Shown here: in pieces, positions 54,330 to 63,349 of the stretch | Layout: every line of letters starts with the position of its first letter | How positions within the stretch are numbered: position 1 is the stretch's first letter | NCBI RefSeq assembly: GCF_000170895.1 | Contig: NZ_ABCS01000013.1 | Coordinates: 62,001 to 126,000, forward strand | Source: Plesiocystis pacifica SIR-1 | GTDB taxonomy: Bacteria > Myxococcota_A > Polyangia > Nannocystales > Nannocystaceae | Reading direction: 5' to 3' | Length of the DNA stretch: 64,000 bases | Translations under genes and position numbers: made by a program | Notes under the pieces: generated by a model | The model's input: only the letters and a program-made list of their open reading frames with translations | What the model was told of the DNA's origin: nothing | The model's database searches: none

Positions 54330-55199
54330 ATGCCTGGTGCCCTTCATCAAGGAGTCCTCGCCCTGTTTCGGGACGACCCGTGGTTGGCCTTCGATCTCCT
54401 CGGAATCTCGCCGCTGAGGCGCGGCCCCGCGCGCCACGGATGCGGCGCCGTCGATGCCCTCGACCCCGATCTCGAGCGGCGACAGCTGCTGCCCGACCTC
54501 GTCCTGGTCGCCGAGGGCGAACCGGGCCTGGTCGTCACCGTCGAGGCCCAGAGCCGCACGAACGGGCGCAAGCGCTGGCGCATCCCCCACTACCAGGCGG
54601 CCCTCGCCGACGAGCATCAGCGCGACACCTGGGTCGTGGTGGTGTCCTTCTCCCCGAGCGTGTCCCGGCAGTTGGCCAGCTGGGCGCGGACCGGGCGGCC
54701 GCGCTTCGAGGCCCTGGTGCTCGACTGCGGGAACGTGCCTGTGGGCTACGATCGGGAGCGGGCGCGCGCCAGGCCCAGCGCAGCCGTGCTTGGGGCGGCC
54801 TTGCACGCGTGCAGGGGCGACATCGAGGCGGCGCGCTGGGGGCTGGGGATCGTCGCGGGCTTGCCGGTCGAGCGGCGCATGCGTGACGCGACCACGATCC
54901 TGGCCGCGGTAAGCAAGAGCATGCGAATCACGCTGGTACAGGAGTTTCCCTTCGCCCCGGATGACGACCGCTTGATGGAGATCGAGCGGCGCAGCGGGAC
55001 CTACCACCTCGGCCACGACGAGGGTCGACAGGCCGTCTTGCGGGACATGGTGCTGGCGATCCTCGAAGTCCGCGGGCTCGAGCCCTCCGCCGTCGAGCGG
55101 GAGCGCGTCCTGGCGGAGGAGGACCTCGACCGGCTCCAGCGCTGGTCGGTGCGGGCGCGCACCGTCCCGAGCGTGGCAGCGCTGTTCTGCGACGATTGA
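54330..55199 (+). CDS. PD-(D/E)XK-like nuclease-fold protein
   Basis: A 289-residue protein. The opening MPGALHQGVLALFRDDPW and the DLVLV...GLVVTVEAQSR...KRWRIPHY region match a common actinobacterial/myxobacterial family in which an Asp, a Glu-x-Gln and a Lys/Arg form a PD-(D/E)XK-type nuclease core. The helical C-terminal part carries a GTYHLGHDEGR segment. Rpn-like or transposase-derived nucleases are the closest idea, but no partner or substrate is indicated. ATG 54330 is used because homologues start here; the frame is open 36 nt further upstream. Confidence 0.6.
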   Translation: MPGALHQGVLALFRDDPWLAFDLLGISPLRRGPARHGCGAVDALDPDLERRQLLPDLVLVAEGEPGLVVTVEAQSRTNGRKRWRIPHYQAALADEHQRDTWVVVVSFSPSVSRQLASWARTGRPRFEALVLDCGNVPVGYDRERARARPSAAVLGAALHACRGDIEAARWGLGIVAGLPVERRMRDATTILAAVSKSMRITLVQEFPFAPDDDRLMEIERRSGTYHLGHDEGRQAVLRDMVLAILEVRGLEPSAVERERVLAEEDLDRLQRWSVRARTVPSVAALFCDD

Positions 55200-55243
55200 G
55201 AAGTCAGCGACTGTCGACGAATCCACAGTCTCTGTCTTCTTTA

Positions 55244-55342
55244 GCCGTCGTGGACGACGCCACGCCCTCCCTGCCCCACGTCTACGACTCAGAGCCGTCG
55301 TGGACGACGCCACGCCCTCCCTGCCCCACGTCTACGACTCAG
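55244..55342 (-). repeat. Two tandem R2 palindromic repeats
   Basis: Two head-to-tail 50-bp R2 units (55244-55293 and 55294-55342), inverse to the copy at 4943. Each has GTCGTGGACG/CGTCTACGAC-like arms around the G-rich centre. They join an R3 unit at 55343, the same composite as at 1239-1414, inverted. Confidence 0.8.
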
Positions 55343-55491
55343 CGACTGTCAACGAACCCACGCCCCCGCTCGCGGGGGCGACCACCAGCCTTTTCGAAGG
55401 TACGAACTCCATTGCCCACCAAGCCAAAGCGGAGGAGCGGACAGCGACGAAGCGCCCCCGGTCCCGAGACGCCTGTGGGGGCAATGCAGGT
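55343..55491 (-). repeat. R3 intergenic repeat (copy 3)
   Basis: Inverse of the unit at 1239-1383, with high similarity along the whole length, including the CGCCCCCGC/GCGGGGGCG hairpin. It ends directly at the stop codon of the downstream minus-strand glycosyltransferase gene. Confidence 0.75.
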
Positions 55492-56772
55492 TCAGAGCAC
55501 GGCGTCGAGGAGCCCGGCCAGGGCTCGGGCCGTCGCGGGCGCGCCGAAGGAGCGCAGGGCGTCCTCGTCGGGGGTGAAGGCGCGGCGACCCTCGGCGCGG
55601 GCGTCGATGGCGGCTTCGAGCAAGGCCCGCGCCCCCGCGACGTCGCCGGGCCGGATGCTCTTGCCCGCGCCCGTCCCCTCGACGATGTCGGCGAGCTCCC
55701 CGGGCTGGCTGATGCAGGCGATGGGCGCCCGGGCCAGGAGGTAGTCGTAGAGCTTGGCCGGGATGTAGAGGGTCTCGTCGCCGTAGGCCACGAGCACGGC
55801 GAGGTCCGCCCGGGCGAGGCGCTCGAGGCCCTCGGCGAAGGGCACGAACACGCCGTGGCGGAAGGACTCGCTCAGCCCGAGGCGCTCGGCGAGCTCGAGG
55901 TCCGCCGTGCCCACGCGGCCGAGGTTCTCGAGCAGCACCGGCGGCGCGTCGGGACGCTCGCGGCGCAGCTCGGCCATGGCGTGGAGCATGGTCTCGACGC
56001 GGCGCGGTCCGTAGCAGTTGCCGAAGTGCAGCAGGTGCAGGGGCTCGTCGGCGGCGCGGCTCGAGGGCTCCGGCGTGGTCGGCTGGTCGGCGGGGTCGAA
56101 GGCGTTGCGGATCGCCGTGAGCCGGTTCTTCGGCAGGTCCGGGTAGAGCGCCCGGTAAGCCGCCAGGGCCGTCTCGCAGTTGAGGATCACCCGATCGGCG
56201 GTCTCGAACAGCCGGGCTTCGATGCGCCGGTCCATGGCCAGGGCCCACCGAGCCCGGCGCTGCTGGAAGAAGTTGAGGGTCCAGGGATCGCGCAGGTCGA
56301 GGATCAGCGGAACCCCGAGGCGCTTGGCGATCTGCTGGCCGTGGACGAGCATGGCGTAGGGCGAGCTCGTGGCGAACACGGCGTCGACGCCCTCGCGCCG
56401 ACCCAGGCGCACGCCCTCGCGGACCACGTGGGGCAGCAGGGCGATGTCGGGGCCCACGGGCAAGCCGAGCAGGCGCCGGCGCTTGGGCTTGGCGGCAGGG
56501 TCCGGGCTGCGCACGGGCTTGGCGATGGTCCCGTCCGAGGGGCGCCCGGTCGGCTCCCGGAACCAGCTGGGCTCGTAGATCCGCTCGACGCGGGTGCCCT
56601 CGGGCAGGCGCAGGGGCGTGTCGTCGACGGGCCGCCGCTCGGGGATCTTGCCGGTCAGCACGACCGCGCGCCAGCCGTGCTCGGGCAGGTAGCGGGCGAA
56701 GCGATAGGCCCGCTTGCCGCCGACGTCGAACATCGGCGGGAAGTAGCGCGACAGGATCAGGACCTTGCGCAT
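55492..56772 (-). CDS. Family 4 glycosyltransferase (GT-B fold)
   Basis: A 426-residue GT4-type enzyme that transfers a sugar from a nucleotide donor in envelope polysaccharide synthesis. The N-terminal Rossmann half starts RKVLILSRYFPPMFDVGGKR. The second half shows LHLLHFGNCYGPRR and a donor-binding region ALYIPAKLYDYLLARAPI-like (YIPAKLYDY). The E-x7-E motif is only partly conserved. ATG 56772 is used; GTG 56781 is an alternative start 9 nt upstream. It is followed by an R3-R2 composite, and the GT2 gene upstream is on the same strand 25 nt away. Confidence 0.85.
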   Translation of the reverse strand: MRKVLILSRYFPPMFDVGGKRAYRFARYLPEHGWRAVVLTGKIPERRPVDDTPLRLPEGTRVERIYEPSWFREPTGRPSDGTIAKPVRSPDPAAKPKRRRLLGLPVGPDIALLPHVVREGVRLGRREGVDAVFATSSPYAMLVHGQQIAKRLGVPLILDLRDPWTLNFFQQRRARWALAMDRRIEARLFETADRVILNCETALAAYRALYPDLPKNRLTAIRNAFDPADQPTTPEPSSRAADEPLHLLHFGNCYGPRRVETMLHAMAELRRERPDAPPVLLENLGRVGTADLELAERLGLSESFRHGVFVPFAEGLERLARADLAVLVAYGDETLYIPAKLYDYLLARAPIACISQPGELADIVEGTGAGKSIRPGDVAGARALLEAAIDARAEGRRAFTPDEDALRSFGAPATARALAGLLDAVL

Positions 56773-56797
56773 GGCAGACACGCGGGCGGCAGGGCGC

Positions 56798-57544
56798 TCA
56801 GCTGAGCTTGCCCCAACCCTCGAGGTTCTTGACGATCTGGCCGCGGGTGAACCAGTAGCGGATCGCGTTCTTGCGGTTTTGCAGCAGCCGGGAGTAGCGG
56901 CTGGTCGGGTGCCACTGGTGGAACATCTCGGTCTGCTCGCTGATCCACACGGCCTCGAGCCCGTAGCGCAGCGCCCGGTCGCGCATGTCCGTGTCCTCGC
57001 TGCCCCAGTGCACGAAGTTCTCGTCGTAGCCCCGGGAGTGGAAGAAGAACTCCCGGGTGGCGGACTGGCACGCGCCGGTGCCGATGCTCTTGCGCCGCTT
57101 GCCGTGGCTGTGGAGGTAGGGCAGGTCCGCGCTGGTGTAGTCGCGCTCGGGCACGCTCTGGGGCAGGTCCGAGCAGGCGCACAGGACCAGGGCCTTGCCG
57201 GGCAGGCGATCGTGGACCGCGAGCAGGGCGGGCACGAAGTTGGGCGCGAAGATCATGTCCGCGTCCGTGCAGAACATGTACTCGCCGGTGGCGTGCTGGA
57301 TGCCGAGGTTGAGGGCGCGGGAGCGGTTCCAGTCGCCGTACTCGTCGGTGCGCGCGATCCGGGCGTCGAACTGCTCGGCGAGCTCGCGGATCGAGGCCGC
57401 GTGCGCTTCGTTGCTGCCGAAGTCGGACAGCACGATCTCGAGCTGAGCGGCGTCGAGCTGCTGCCAACGCAGCGAGGCCAGGCAGTTGCGCAGGCGGGTC
57501 CCGGAGCGGTTGCGGACGGGGATGATGGCCGAAAGGCGCGGCAC
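56798..57544 (-). CDS. Family 2 glycosyltransferase (GT-A fold)
   Basis: A 248-residue GT2 enzyme. The start VPRLSAIIPVRNRSGTRL is the family's classical first strand. LSDFGSNE stands for the nucleotide-binding D-x-S, and the D-x-D metal motif is CTDADMIF. A C-terminal HWGSEDTDMRDRALRYG segment resembles the acceptor-side E-D motif of chondroitin-polymerase-like and related galactosyltransferases. GTG 57544 is used; the longer in-frame extension lacks a signature. It lies 25 nt upstream of the GT4 gene in the same direction, so they are probably an operon. Confidence 0.85.
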   Translation of the reverse strand: MPRLSAIIPVRNRSGTRLRNCLASLRWQQLDAAQLEIVLSDFGSNEAHAASIRELAEQFDARIARTDEYGDWNRSRALNLGIQHATGEYMFCTDADMIFAPNFVPALLAVHDRLPGKALVLCACSDLPQSVPERDYTSADLPYLHSHGKRRKSIGTGACQSATREFFFHSRGYDENFVHWGSEDTDMRDRALRYGLEAVWISEQTEMFHQWHPTSRYSRLLQNRKNAIRYWFTRGQIVKNLEGWGKLS

Positions 57545-57654
57545 GGCCCGAGCAGTTAGCCCAAGGGCCGAGCCCACGCAAGGCGCGGGGTGCCAGTGTG
57601 GTCGCCCACACGCTCTTTGGCCGCTAAACCGCCTCTGTCCACGGCTCTGTTTTA

Positions 57655-57702
57655 GCCGTCGTGGACGACGCCACGCCCTCCCTGCCCCACGTCCACGGCT
57701 CA
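57655..57702 (-). repeat. R2 palindromic repeat at a stop codon
   Basis: Inverted R2 unit whose 3' edge is the TGA stop of the lipoprotein gene at 57700. Arms GCCGTGGACG/CGTCCACGAC-like are preserved with one change, and TTTTA follows on the minus strand. Confidence 0.75.
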
Positions 57703-58272
57703 GAGACCACAGACCTTGCGCTCGACCTTTTCCTCCTGGCACCAGTAGCTGTCGCCGCCCACGGTGCAGCAGCCTTCGAAGGTCAGCTCGGGGGGGCAGG
57801 GGCTGCCGGGCACGAGGGGGAGATCGCCGCAGTCGATCGGGAACTGGTTGCTCGGGTCCGCGCCCGTGAAGCCGCAGTCGTAGTAGCTCTCGCGGGGGTC
57901 CCACCCGCACTGGCCGTAGGGCTCGCCCATCAAGCAGGTGCCGTCGACGCAGATCAGCCCCTCGCCCTCGCACATGCCGTCGACGCAAGGGCAGTCCGCG
58001 GTCCCGGGCTCGCAGCCCTGGGTCTCCTCGGTGGTGTCCTCGCTCGACTCGCTGTCCTCGGTGGACTCCTCGCTCGAGCCTTCCTCGCTGCTGGAGTCTT
58101 CCGTGTCCCCGGTGGTGTCGTCGCCGACCTCGTCGGCCGTGTCGCTCGATGCCCCGGAGGCTTCGTCGTCATCCTCCGCGGCCTCGACCAAGCTCGACGA
58201 GCATCCCGCCGCGCTCAGGCCGAGGGCGGTGGCCAGGGTCAGTGCTCCCGCGAGCGAGCAAAAGCGTGCCAT
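57700..58272 (-). CDS. Cys-rich secreted lipoprotein with acidic linker
   Basis: A 190-residue exported protein with signal MARFCSLAGALTLATALG and lipobox SAAGC. An acidic Ser/Glu/Asp/Thr linker (about 30-90) leads to a Cys-rich C-terminal part with about 13 Cys, including CEPGTADCPCVDGMC and CVDGTCLMG, which resembles small disulfide-knotted domains common in myxobacterial surface proteins. Its TGA stop is shared with an R2 repeat. TATGGT lies 6 nt before ATG 58272; the longer in-frame start has no such support. Confidence 0.65.
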   Translation of the reverse strand: MARFCSLAGALTLATALGLSAAGCSSSLVEAAEDDDEASGASSDTADEVGDDTTGDTEDSSSEEGSSEESTEDSESSEDTTEETQGCEPGTADCPCVDGMCEGEGLICVDGTCLMGEPYGQCGWDPRESYYDCGFTGADPSNQFPIDCGDLPLVPGSPCPPELTFEGCCTVGGDSYWCQEEKVERKVCGL

Positions 58273-58278
58273 GCGCCC

Positions 58279-58284
58279 ACCATA
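58279..58284 (-). promoter_or_regulatory. -10 element for the Cys-rich lipoprotein
   Basis: On the minus strand TATGGT ends 6 nt before the ATG at 58272, a leaderless arrangement. Confidence 0.5.
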
Positions 58285-58406
58285 CCGCGTTCCTCTGGGA
58301 TAGGGATGTCCTACAAAACACCGAAAATTGCCGAGCTGTCCCAGAACTCCGCACGAACCCACTTAATCTCATCTAATTCTCTGCCGGGCGATCCACCAGA
58401 GGAAGC

Positions 58407-59693
58407 ATGAAGCGTGCTTCGCTGCGTCTGGCCGTGCTCCTGGGTGCCCCCGTTCTCCTCGGTGGCTGCTGGACGGGGGTCTCCCTCGACTCCGGTGACG
58501 AGCTGGCCACCGCGAGCACGATCGACACGACGGCGGACTCGGACAGCAGCGCGGGCGACGAGGCCGGGTCGACGGACGAGGCCGGGTCGACGGGCGGTGG
58601 TTCGAGCGAGGGGGAGTCGACGAGCACGGGAAGGTCGACGGGCGAGGGAGGGTCGACGACGGATGGCGGGTCGACAGATGGAGGGTCGACGGACGGCGGG
58701 ACGACGACGGAGGGCGGATCGACGGAGGGCGGATCGACGGAGGGCGGATCGACGGAGGGCGGATCGACGGAGGGCGGGACGACGACCAGCGGCACCGGCG
58801 GTGACGATCCGCCTCCGCTCGGCAACGACGCCTGCGACGGCTACGCGACGCGCTACTGGGACTGCTGCAAGGCCCACTGCGGAAACACCGGCAACACCGA
58901 TCCGCTCATCGGCACGGTCGGCAGCTGCGACGCGGCCGACCAGAGCCACGGCCAGGACTACGACGTGCCCAGCTCCTGCAACGGGCCCAACCAAAACGCG
59001 GCCTTCACCTGCTACAGCAACGCCCCGTGGGCCGTCAGCGGCTCGCTGTCCTACGGCTTCGCCGCGGTCCCGGCCAACGGGGACATCTGCGGGCGCTGCT
59101 ACCAGCTCGAGTTCACCGGCGAGGGCCACTACCAGGCCGACAACCCCGGCTCCGTCGCCCTCGGCGGCAAGACCATGATCGTCCAGGCCACCAACATCGG
59201 CTACGACGTCAGCGGCGGCCAGTTCGACATCCTCACCCCTGGCGGCGGCGTCGGGGCCTTCAACGCCTGCTCCTACCAGTGGGGCGTGTCGAACAACCAG
59301 CTCGGCCAGACCTACGGCGGCCTGCTCTCGACCTGCACCCAGCAGCTCGGCGCCGACAACCACCAGGCGGTCAAGTCCTGCGTCCTCGATCGCTGCAACG
59401 ACATCTTCGACGAGCCGAACATGGGCGAGCTGGCCGCTGGCTGCGAGTGGTTCGTCAACTGGTACGAGGCCGCGGACAACCCCAACCTCAAGTACGAAGA
59501 GGTCGAGTGCCCGCAGGCCCTCATCGACATCTCGGGGGTCGACCGCGGCCCCCTCAACGAGACCATCCAGGGCTGCGGCGGGGGCTCTTGCTCCGAGGAG
59601 GAGCAGGCGGCGTGCGACTGCAGCTGGACCAACGGCGGGGCCAACTGCGGCGCCGACGACGGCTCGTGCTGCTGGGAAGCCTGCTGCGGCTAG
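58407..59693 (+). CDS. Glycoside hydrolase family 45 endoglucanase, lipoprotein
   Basis: A 428-residue secreted cellulase. A signal peptide ends in LLGGC (lipidated Cys21). A Ser/Thr/Gly linker with tandem GGSTE units (about 60-130) leads to the GH45 domain. ATRYWDCCKAHC is the family hallmark, with catalytic Asp152 (equivalent to Asp10 of Humicola Cel45A). IGYD (Asp267) and GGQFD (Asp274) match Asp114 and the acid Asp121. GGGVGAF, the FTCYSNAPWAV segment and CP(A/Q)ALIDISG complete the fold. GH45 is mostly eukaryotic, so a surface-attached bacterial copy is noteworthy. A Cys-rich C-terminal tail (about 385-428) is extra. Confidence 0.85.
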   Translation: MKRASLRLAVLLGAPVLLGGCWTGVSLDSGDELATASTIDTTADSDSSAGDEAGSTDEAGSTGGGSSEGESTSTGRSTGEGGSTTDGGSTDGGSTDGGTTTEGGSTEGGSTEGGSTEGGSTEGGTTTSGTGGDDPPPLGNDACDGYATRYWDCCKAHCGNTGNTDPLIGTVGSCDAADQSHGQDYDVPSSCNGPNQNAAFTCYSNAPWAVSGSLSYGFAAVPANGDICGRCYQLEFTGEGHYQADNPGSVALGGKTMIVQATNIGYDVSGGQFDILTPGGGVGAFNACSYQWGVSNNQLGQTYGGLLSTCTQQLGADNHQAVKSCVLDRCNDIFDEPNMGELAAGCEWFVNWYEAADNPNLKYEEVECPQALIDISGVDRGPLNETIQGCGGGSCSEEEQAACDCSWTNGGANCGADDGSCCWEACCG

Positions 59694-59743
59694 GCGCCCG
59701 ATCGGGTGGAGGTCGTCGTTCGCCGCGCTGCGTCCGTCGACGG

Positions 59744-59770
59744 CGGCGCGGTCGGGGTGGGCGACTGCTA
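59744..59770 (-). repeat. Partial R1 repeat at a stop codon
   Basis: On the minus strand the sequence reads TAGCAGTCGCCCACCCC, as at the R1 start, and stays similar for about 27 nt. The TAG is the stop codon of the esterase gene at 59768. The rest of the element is missing or diverged. Confidence 0.55.
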
Positions 59771-60865
59771 GAGGTCGAACGCGCAAAAATCGAGTTCGGC
59801 GGGGGGCGAGGCGGCCCAGGGCGAGTCCGTCGTGCCCAGGGGGTGGAGCGCGAAGAACTCGATCACCGTCGTCGGCGACACGCTCACCGGCGCGGTGTGT
59901 CCGGCCCCGTGATCGCAGGTGACCACCGGGTGGCCCTTGTCGATCAGGAAGCTCTGGTCGTTCACGGCGAAGGCCGAGAAGTCCATGGTGTAGACCCCGG
60001 GCACGAGCTCGATGGTGTCCGTCGCCCCGCCGTGGACCAGCAGCTGCGGGTACTTGTTTTGGACGGCGTGGGGCGGCCAGTTGGCGACGATGCCGAGCAG
60101 GGCGTCGACGTTGGAGGGGTTGCTCCAATAACCCCCGGAGTAGGTCGCAACCGAGGCCAGCTGCTCGCCGCGCACGGTCGAGATCATGTCCGTGGTGATC
60201 GAGCCGAGGGAGAAGCCGGTCGAGTGCACGTGGCTGGCGTCGAGGCCCCAGCGCTGGTCGACGCACTCGAGCACCGCGTCGAACAGCGCGACCTCGCGGT
60301 TGCCGGCGCCGTTGGGCTCGATCATGAAGGTGTCCCAGTCCATGGGGAAGGACGCGCCGAAGGCCGAGATCGGGAAGTCGGTGTCCTCGGGGGTGACGAG
60401 GATGAAGGGCATGGCCGGGTTGTCGACGAGGCCCGAGAACAGCCCGCGGAAGTTGGCCGCGGTGTCGCCGAGGCCGTGCCAGGAGAACACCACCGGCCAG
60501 GGGCCGCCGGCTTCGACGTCGGCGGGCAGGTCCAGGTAGAACTCGCGGGCGAGGCCGTCGACCATGAAGCCCGAGTTGAGCCCGGGGGCCAGGGCGGCGC
60601 ACTGCGGGTCCGTCTCGCCGGTGTCGGTGGTGTCCGAGCTGTCGGTGGTATCCGTGCTCTCGGTCGTCGCCTCGCCAGTGTCGGAGGATTCGCCGTCTTC
60701 GCCGTCTCCGGTGCTCTCTTCGGTGTCCTCCGCGGCCGTGTCGGAGGCCTCGTCGTCGGTGACGGAGCCGTCATCGCTGCAGCCCAGGGGCGCTGCGGCG
60801 AGGGCGAGGGCCACCAGGGCGGCGCTGCGGGACGATCGAAGGGAGCTGCAAGCCATGGCGCCCAT
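59768..60865 (-). CDS. CE1/PHB-depolymerase-like esterase lipoprotein
   Basis: A 365-residue secreted serine hydrolase. The signal peptide ends in PLGC, followed by an acidic Asp/Glu/Thr linker (to about 90). The alpha/beta-hydrolase domain has an oxyanion segment SWHGLGD and the nucleophile elbow GFSLG. A late HPVVTCDHGAGH region carries a likely catalytic His. This is the LpqC/feruloyl-esterase-like family, acting on polyesters or plant cell-wall esters. ATG 60865 is used; ATG 60856 is an alternative. It lies convergent to the GH45 cellulase, and both could attack plant or algal walls. Confidence 0.75.
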   Translation of the reverse strand: MGAMACSSLRSSRSAALVALALAAAPLGCSDDGSVTDDEASDTAAEDTEESTGDGEDGESSDTGEATTESTDTTDSSDTTDTGETDPQCAALAPGLNSGFMVDGLAREFYLDLPADVEAGGPWPVVFSWHGLGDTAANFRGLFSGLVDNPAMPFILVTPEDTDFPISAFGASFPMDWDTFMIEPNGAGNREVALFDAVLECVDQRWGLDASHVHSTGFSLGSITTDMISTVRGEQLASVATYSGGYWSNPSNVDALLGIVANWPPHAVQNKYPQLLVHGGATDTIELVPGVYTMDFSAFAVNDQSFLIDKGHPVVTCDHGAGHTAPVSVSPTTVIEFFALHPLGTTDSPWAASPPAELDFCAFDL

Positions 60866-61039
60866 GGTCGAGAAAGTTGAACGAGCCCGCAAGTATTGGG
60901 GCGGCTTTGAACAGAGTTCACCGCAGTTTGCGGTCACCGAGGGTGGCAATGGCGGCAGTCGCGAAAGCGCAGCGCAATCGCAGTCATCACGCCGGCGCGA
61001 TCGCTCGACCCTGGGTGTCCATGGCAGAGTGTCCGGAAC

Positions 61040-61438
61040 ATGAGCGACCGAGAGTCCAGCCCGGAGGTCCAGAAGATCCTCGCCGACGCCCTCGCGCACC
61101 TGCGTGCGAAGGGCGACGCGGCGCTCAGCACCTTCGAGCGCGAGCGCGTCGCCGAGCAGGCGGCGGGCGGCGACCTCGAGGCCGCGACCGCGGCCGCGCT
61201 GCGGGCCAAGATCGACGGCCAGCTCGGGCGCCTGGCCAAGTCCTTCGATCGCTTCGATCTCGACGGCGACGGCGTGGTGACCGTCGACGAGGTCCAGCAG
61301 ATCCTCGGCATGGGCCGGACCGACGCCGAGGGCTTCGTCAGCCAGTTCGACCGCGACGGCGACGAGCAGGTCGACTACGGCGAGTTCCTGATCGCCTCGT
61401 TCATCCGCCTGGGCTTCTTGCCGCCGCGCGACCCCTGA
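61040..61438 (+). CDS. EF-hand calcium-binding protein
   Basis: A 132-residue cytoplasmic protein. The N-terminal half is a charged helix bundle. Two canonical EF-hand loops lie at 73-84 (DLDGDGVVTVDE) and 104-115 (DRDGDEQVDYGE), each with acidic residues at positions 1, 3, 5 and 12. The pair has the calmodulin-like spacing of about 31 residues. No other domain is visible, so it is probably a calcium sensor or buffer. It is convergent with the acyl-CoA dehydrogenase, 22 nt apart. Confidence 0.85.
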   Translation: MSDRESSPEVQKILADALAHLRAKGDAALSTFERERVAEQAAGGDLEAATAAALRAKIDGQLGRLAKSFDRFDLDGDGVVTVDEVQQILGMGRTDAEGFVSQFDRDGDEQVDYGEFLIASFIRLGFLPPRDP

Positions 61439-61460
61439 GCGGGGGGTGGGGACGCTCCGC

Positions 61461-63320
61461 TCACCAGGCGGAGTCGGGGACCTTGAGGTAGGAGTCCTCG
61501 TTGCTCTCGCACAGCTCGGCCAGGCGCGCGTTGTCGGGGAGCTCGGTGCGGATCCAGTAGCGGGCCGCCTCGAGCTTGGCGCGGTAGAAGGCCTCGCTGT
61601 CGGGGTCGTGGGCCTCGGTCAGGCCGCGGGAGGCAGCGCCAGCCATGCGCAGCCACTGCCACGCGACGATGAAGTTGGAGAACAGGCACAGGTAGTCGTG
61701 GCTGTGGGCCATCATGCCCAGGACGTCGCCGGACATGCCGCGCTGGCCGAGCACCTGGGTCAGGCCGCCGACGCGGGCGACCTCGATCTTCACGGCCTCG
61801 CACAGGGCCTCGTCGACGCCGTCCTTGCGCGCGACCTCGATGTCGGCGCGGATCTCCTCCATCAGCACCATCAGCGACTGGCCCATGTTGGCGACGACCT
61901 TGCGCCCGAGCAGGTCGAGGCCCTGGATGGTCGTGGTGCCCTCGTGGATCGAGTTGAGGCGCTGCTCCCGGAACCACAGCTCGGGCAGGTACTCGCTCGA
62001 GTAGCCGTAGCCGCCGTGGATCTGCAGGGCCAGGCTGGTCGACTCGAAGCCGCGCTCGGCCGGGAAGGTCTTGGTGATCGGCGTGAGGATGTCGAGGATC
62101 ATCCGCGCCCGCTTGCGGTCGCCCTCGTTCGCGCCGTGCTCGGCGACGTCGTTGTAGCGCGAGGCGGTCATCACCAGGCACATGCTGGCCTCGACGATGG
62201 CCTTTTGGCGCAGCAGCATGCGCTTGACGTCGGGGTGCTCGATGATCGGGATCGGCTCTTTGGTCTTTTGGCGCGGGTCGAGGGAGCGGCCCTGCTTGCG
62301 CTCGCGGGCGTAGTCGACGGACTGGTGATAGGCGGCCGAGGCCGTCGCCGTGCCGTTGGCCCCGACGAGGATGCGCGCCTCGTTCATCATCTGGAACATG
62401 TAGCTGAGGCCGCGGCAGGGCTCGCCGACGATCCAGCCGACGCAGTCGTCGGCCTCGCCGTAGCTCAGGCCGAGGCTCGGCAGGCCCTTCCAGCCGATCT
62501 TGTGGATCAGCTGGCTGGTGTGCACGTCGTTGAACTCGACCGCGATCTCGCCCTCGCCGGCGTCCTCGTTGCTGGGGTCCTCGAGGCCGGCGCTCGGGCG
62601 CAGGCGGGGGACGGCGAACAGCGAGATGCCCTTGACGCCGGGGGGGTCGCCGGGGCGCCGGGCGAGGGTCAGGTGGACGATGTTGTCGCGGAAGTCGAGG
62701 TCGCCGCCGGAGATGAAGATCTTCGAGCCGCGGATGTGGTGGGCGCCCTCGGCCTCGCGGCCCTCGATGGGCGTCGCCGTGCTCGTGATGTCGCCCAGGC
62801 CGCTGCCGGCCCCGGGCTCGGTCAGCGACATGGTCCCGACCCACTCGCCGGCGTACATGCGCTTCATGAAGGTCGCCTTGAGGGCCTCGCTGCCGAAGCT
62901 CTCGATCAGGTGGGCGGCGCCGGCGGTCAGCAGGGGGTAGCCGACGGCCCCGCTGTTGCCGGCCATGAGGTAGAGGTAGCCGACCACCGAGACCGTCAGG
63001 GGCAGCTGCGAGCCGCCGACGCTCTCGGGGCGGGCGGCGGTGATCAGGCCCAGGTCGACGGCGGCGTCGAACAGCTCGGCCATGCCCTCGGGGGACTTGA
63101 TGCGCCCGTCGATGAGCTCGGCGCCCTTTTCGTCCATGGGCTTGAAGGCCGGGTAGAACTGCTCCCGGGCGAGCTTGGCCGCGCTGCGCAGCCACAGGTC
63201 GAAGATCTCGCGGGTGTGCTCGGCGAAGTGCGGCAGCTTGCACAGTTGCTCGGCGTCGTGGACCTCGTAGAGCTGGAAGTCGACGTCGCGATCACGGATC
63301 AGAGGGTTCGTGCCGGCCAT
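61461..63320 (-). CDS. Acyl-CoA dehydrogenase, long form
   Basis: A 619-residue flavoenzyme of fatty-acid beta-oxidation. FAD-binding [13 protein letters not shown] lies near 160, and [11 protein letters not shown] follows. The region [16 protein letters not shown] near 450 is the family's conserved C-terminal signature. The length (about 600 instead of 380) puts it with the long FadE-type or AidB-related subgroup with an extra C-terminal helical domain. ATG 63320 is preferred, since upstream sequence belongs to a separate gene. TAGAGT sits 7 nt before it. Confidence 0.9.
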   Translation of the reverse strand: MAGTNPLIRDRDVDFQLYEVHDAEQLCKLPHFAEHTREIFDLWLRSAAKLAREQFYPAFKPMDEKGAELIDGRIKSPEGMAELFDAAVDLGLITAARPESVGGSQLPLTVSVVGYLYLMAGNSGAVGYPLLTAGAAHLIESFGSEALKATFMKRMYAGEWVGTMSLTEPGAGSGLGDITSTATPIEGREAEGAHHIRGSKIFISGGDLDFRDNIVHLTLARRPGDPPGVKGISLFAVPRLRPSAGLEDPSNEDAGEGEIAVEFNDVHTSQLIHKIGWKGLPSLGLSYGEADDCVGWIVGEPCRGLSYMFQMMNEARILVGANGTATASAAYHQSVDYARERKQGRSLDPRQKTKEPIPIIEHPDVKRMLLRQKAIVEASMCLVMTASRYNDVAEHGANEGDRKRARMILDILTPITKTFPAERGFESTSLALQIHGGYGYSSEYLPELWFREQRLNSIHEGTTTIQGLDLLGRKVVANMGQSLMVLMEEIRADIEVARKDGVDEALCEAVKIEVARVGGLTQVLGQRGMSGDVLGMMAHSHDYLCLFSNFIVAWQWLRMAGAASRGLTEAHDPDSEAFYRAKLEAARYWIRTELPDNARLAELCESNEDSYLKVPDSAW

Positions 63321-63327
63321 TCGCCGC

Positions 63328-63333
63328 ACTCTA
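63328..63333 (-). promoter_or_regulatory. -10 element for the acyl-CoA dehydrogenase
   Basis: On the minus strand TAGAGT ends 7 nt before the ATG at 63320, in a leaderless arrangement. Confidence 0.5.
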
Positions 63334-63349
63334 CCCCACCCGCGGGCGC

